From the NCBI GenBank assembly GCA_030156255.1, contig JASGMV010000003.1, forward strand, positions 1-64,000: 64,000 bases of DNA, given 5' to 3'. This document shows, one piece after another, positions 61,506-64,000 of this stretch. Both the position numbers and the translations under genes were made by a program. Below the pieces are notes generated by a model. The model searched no databases. It was not told the origin of the DNA and worked only from the letters and a program-made list of their open reading frames with translations. Position 1 is the first letter of the stretch, and every line of letters starts with the position of its first letter. Origin of the DNA: Desulfovibrionales bacterium (GTDB lineage Bacteria > Desulfobacterota > Desulfovibrionia > Desulfovibrionales > Desulfovibrionaceae).

Positions 61506-62612
61506 TCACTGCGCCGGGATAGTCAGTTGCAACGGCGGGTTTCCTTTGTCGGTGTCGAGCAGCGTGAAGGCCAGCATGATGAATGAGAACACCCGCTTGG
61601 CCGCCAGGTCATGGTCGTCCACCCAAAACCAGGAGCCCTTGTATTTCACAGCGGCAAAGGCGTCTTCCGGTTCTTCGTCCGACGAGTGCACCAGGATTTT
61701 ATTGAACCCTGTGGCCCCGCCGGAAAAGGAAACACCGGGAATGGCTCGTTTGGACTCCACATCCTGCTCCGGCACCTTCACTCGGGCGGCAACCGCGGCC
61801 AGAATTTGAGCCAATGAATAGGTCTGCAAGGCTATAACGCGCCGATTGTCGGGCTTGGCTCCGGCGGACAGGGTAAATTCGTTGACCAGGGGATCAAGAC
61901 GCAGCAGATCTTTCAGCTCCTTGATCAAGGCCTTGGTTTCAGGATTACCGTTGTCGTCGAAAGACAGAAACAGGCAGGGAGGCCCGCCGGATGAAAGTGG
62001 GCGGACGGCCACATGCATGGCGTAGAATTCCTGCATCTTGCATAATATCTCGACGACACGCTTGAACCCCGGCTGTGCGGGTTTGTATCCTTGAACGGTG
62101 ATGGCTTCATTGTGGAATCCGTTGACGGAGCGAACTCCGAGGTTCATGACAAAGGCTGCGGAAACCCCGGAGTCGATGCGCAGGATCACGTTGCCCACCG
62201 GAATGGGAGACATCACGCCCTTGAGGAAGGATGTTCCGGTCATGGGCCGATAGGTGATGGTCGGTCGGTCGGTGTATTTGCCGGACATGCCCAAATCGAA
62301 CGTGCTCTCGGCGCTTGTACCCGACAGGTCGAATATCGTTCGCGAGGCCCCGACATTCACGCCGGTCTCAAGGGCGTATGCGGCGACAATCTCTCCGACA
62401 TCAACAAAAAACAGCGGCTCCACATAACGGATCTTGACCACGTTCAGCAGAATCTGCCTTTTCCAGGACTCGGTCAGCGACAGGTTGTAGTCTTCGCGGT
62501 CCCGGTCCATATGGGACGGCCCCATGGACGCACAACCGGAGAGCAAAACCAGCGCGACCAAGCCTGGAAAAAGCAGTACCGCTCTTAGGAACTTTTTACT
62601 TACCGGATTCAT
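61506..62612 (-). CDS. Outer-membrane-type lipoprotein of unknown function
   Basis: The 368-residue protein has a lipoprotein signal with lipobox LLSGC (Cys27) followed by ASMG. The mature part is rich in beta-strand-like segments and includes LSLTESWKRQILLNVVKIRYVEPLFFVDVGEIVAAYAL, a stretch I have no named family for. No catalytic motif is visible. It lies 11 nt downstream of the alpha/beta hydrolase gene, so they are co-transcribed, and it may anchor or cooperate with these hydrolases at the envelope. Confidence 0.75.
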   Translation of the reverse strand: MNPVSKKFLRAVLLFPGLVALVLLSGCASMGPSHMDRDREDYNLSLTESWKRQILLNVVKIRYVEPLFFVDVGEIVAAYALETGVNVGASRTIFDLSGTSAESTFDLGMSGKYTDRPTITYRPMTGTSFLKGVMSPIPVGNVILRIDSGVSAAFVMNLGVRSVNGFHNEAITVQGYKPAQPGFKRVVEILCKMQEFYAMHVAVRPLSSGGPPCLFLSFDDNGNPETKALIKELKDLLRLDPLVNEFTLSAGAKPDNRRVIALQTYSLAQILAAVAARVKVPEQDVESKRAIPGVSFSGGATGFNKILVHSSDEEPEDAFAAVKYKGSWFWVDDHDLAAKRVFSFIMLAFTLLDTDKGNPPLQLTIPAQ

Positions 62613-62623
62613 TCTCGATCACA

Positions 62624-63901
62624 TTACTTCAGGATGTCATCCAGCCAGTCGAAAACCACCAGCCCGACCAGACTGCGGTTCTCCATGAGACAGTGGTTGG
62701 TCGCGCCCTCGTCCGCCGGCGTAATGATCATTTCCTTGGCCGGATTGGGCAGCCCGTCCATGACGATCTTCTGCTGACGCTGGACTTCACCGCTGCTGTA
62801 TTCCCCCTCGCCCACCAGGATGAGCACGGGTACGGTGATCTTGGTCGGATCAAACGTGTTGCCTTTGTTGGCCTCGATCAAGCCGGCAGGGTCGTCTGCG
62901 GACACGCCATAACGCTCGCAGATGGACTTGACGATATCCCCGTGGAAAGAACTCCAGCCGGCCCTCTCCTTTTCCGTTGATGCGGCGGCGGGCATGGCCG
63001 CAAAGAGAGCGTATCCGTCCACGGTGGCCGAGCTTACGACGATGGCCTTGAGCCGCTTGTCATGCTCCGCAGCCTGAGGCACGAAAATCCCTCCACCGCT
63101 GATGCCGTAGGCAGCCAATCTTTTGGGATCAACATCCTTTCGGCTCAGGGCGTAATCCACCACCGCCTTCATGGGGACCTCGTTGTCAGTGCGGAACACC
63201 TTGCCTTCTGCAGGCAGCATGCCCTGTCCAGGCAGGTCCACAGCCATGAAGTTGTACCCGCGCGCATAGGCCTGGGGAGCGATGTAGAAGAACAGGTCCT
63301 CGATAAATGTCTCGCCGCCTCCGATCATAATCAGGGTCTTGTTCGGCTTGGAGCTGTTGTTCGCCTTTCTGAAAAAGCCGGGCAGGACCGCGCCCTCAAA
63401 GGGAATTTCAAAATACTCCAACGGAGGATCGAACAGGGGGCCGGCCTTTTTCATGAGCTCACGGCATTTCATCCCTCTTTTTTTGAACTCGGGATTGGAG
63501 GCCGTCATCCCGAGCAGAGAGATACGATAGTAGTTCGCCGCGCGAAGCAGTTGGTCCCGTGCACTCACGGTATGTCCCTCAGCCAGGGATTTCAGGCCGC
63601 GCTTTTCGACGCGCTCGGCCATCTCGAACCATTCCTTTTGCCAGGAGGCCGAGTCTCCGTCCTTGATCTGCGAAGCCACATAGAACGCCTCGCCGATCTC
63701 CACGCCGCCGTTGGTTGTCGAGCCGAGAATGAGGTTGATGAAATGGAAATCCATGTCGCCGTCTTCAAAGATAAAGTTCGAGCCGCCGTGGGCGTCGAAC
63801 GCGGCTTCGTCCTCGGCATACGCGGTGTTCAGGAGGACCATTCCCAGAATTCCCACAACCATGAGAGGAACCGTCATTTTCCGTCGGATTACGTCCGTCA
63901 T
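62624..63901 (-). CDS. Exported alpha/beta hydrolase (FrsA/dienelactone hydrolase-like)
   Basis: The 425-residue protein has a signal peptide (about 1-30, ending NTAYA-EDEAA) and a helical N-terminal region with ARDQLLRAANYYRISLLGM, as in FrsA-like hydrolases. The alpha/beta domain has LIMIGGGETF (oxyanion), nucleophile Ser in YGISGGGIF, LILVGEGEY near the Asp and ATNHCLMEN carrying the His. The substrate is unknown. ATG at 63901 is chosen over 63910 because AAGGATGG precedes it at a workable distance. Confidence 0.85.
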   Translation of the reverse strand: MTDVIRRKMTVPLMVVGILGMVLLNTAYAEDEAAFDAHGGSNFIFEDGDMDFHFINLILGSTTNGGVEIGEAFYVASQIKDGDSASWQKEWFEMAERVEKRGLKSLAEGHTVSARDQLLRAANYYRISLLGMTASNPEFKKRGMKCRELMKKAGPLFDPPLEYFEIPFEGAVLPGFFRKANNSSKPNKTLIMIGGGETFIEDLFFYIAPQAYARGYNFMAVDLPGQGMLPAEGKVFRTDNEVPMKAVVDYALSRKDVDPKRLAAYGISGGGIFVPQAAEHDKRLKAIVVSSATVDGYALFAAMPAAASTEKERAGWSSFHGDIVKSICERYGVSADDPAGLIEANKGNTFDPTKITVPVLILVGEGEYSSGEVQRQQKIVMDGLPNPAKEMIITPADEGATNHCLMENRSLVGLVVFDWLDDILK

Positions 63902-63956
63902 GTCTTCCATCCTTCTTTCGTTATGCGGGTTGAATCGCTGATTCCGCCTGGGATGC

Positions 63957-64000
63957 CTACTTGTTCACCTGATCGCTCAACCAATTCATAATGCGCTCGG
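63957..64000 (-). CDS. Partial gene: C-terminal end of a probable further alpha/beta hydrolase
   Basis: The minus strand reads ERIMNWLSDQVNK and a TAG stop 55 nt before the next gene's start. The sequence resembles the C-terminus of the neighbouring hydrolase (VVFDWLDDILK), suggesting a tandem paralogue or relative whose body lies beyond the window. Only 13 codons are visible, so this is tentative. Confidence 0.45.
   Translation of the reverse strand, partial: ERIMNWLSDQVNK

Overview
The window is high-GC bacterial DNA with short intergenic gaps. It suggests an anaerobic, sulfate-reducer-like deltaproteobacterium, probably near Desulfovibrionales. This is inferred from gene content (ferredoxin-linked 2-oxoacid oxidoreductase, Fe-S cysteine desulfidase, iron-sulfur flavoprotein, a probable selenoprotein, a UbiD-type decarboxylase, two sigma54 circuits), not from a marker gene. 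There is one tRNA (Arg, CCG), no rRNA and no CRISPR array.

Layout. 0-8.8 kb: comF; a minus-strand operon of recN, nitroreductase, MBL hydrolase, a TusA-like protein with an in-frame UGA at the catalytic position, and an iron-sulfur flavoprotein; an orphan DppBC permease pair ending in tandem perfect hairpins; rfbC; and an MNT/HEPN toxin-antitoxin cassette with a third small gene. 8.9-20 kb: envelope and housekeeping genes (M23 peptidase, obgE-proB-MFS-argB, chemoreceptor, TPR protein, lytic transglycosylase, DUF401, DUF5320). 20-31 kb: a membrane diguanylate cyclase divergent from a zinc/metal stress circuit, in which a ZraP-like protein has a textbook sigma54 promoter and palindromic enhancer sites next to its ZraS/ZraR-like kinase and regulator. 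Then follow a binding-protein lipoprotein, a thioesterase/MBL pair, UbiD and tRNA-Arg.

31.7-38 kb, beyond the tRNA: a Tat-exported proline dehydrogenase, a decayed IS3 transposase, an FMN glutamate-synthase-like protein with an N-terminal Cys cluster, and a NarL-type two-component pair. An AT-rich stretch of about 1.2 kb with no gene follows.

39.3-59.5 kb is the most interesting part. Module A holds an ATC-hydrolase-family enzyme, a complete peptide ABC transporter, a MIF-like tautomerase, a flavin reductase, an M20 dipeptidase, an L-cysteine desulfidase (CdsB), a GntR regulator and RidA. Together they read as uptake of a cysteine-containing peptide or thiazoline and its breakdown to pyruvate, sulfide and ammonia, with RidA clearing 2-aminoacrylate. 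Module B has a PrpR-like sigma54 activator facing a sigma54-promoted operon: DASS transporter, KorABCD, phosphate butyryltransferase and butyrate kinase. It would convert a 2-oxoacid to acyl-CoA, acyl phosphate and ATP while reducing ferredoxin. The region is bracketed by two inverted copies of one IS3 fragment (58 of 62 bases identical), the right copy fused to an IS481 remnant.

60.3-64 kb: a minus-strand cluster of exported alpha/beta hydrolases around a lipoprotein of unknown function, running off the window.
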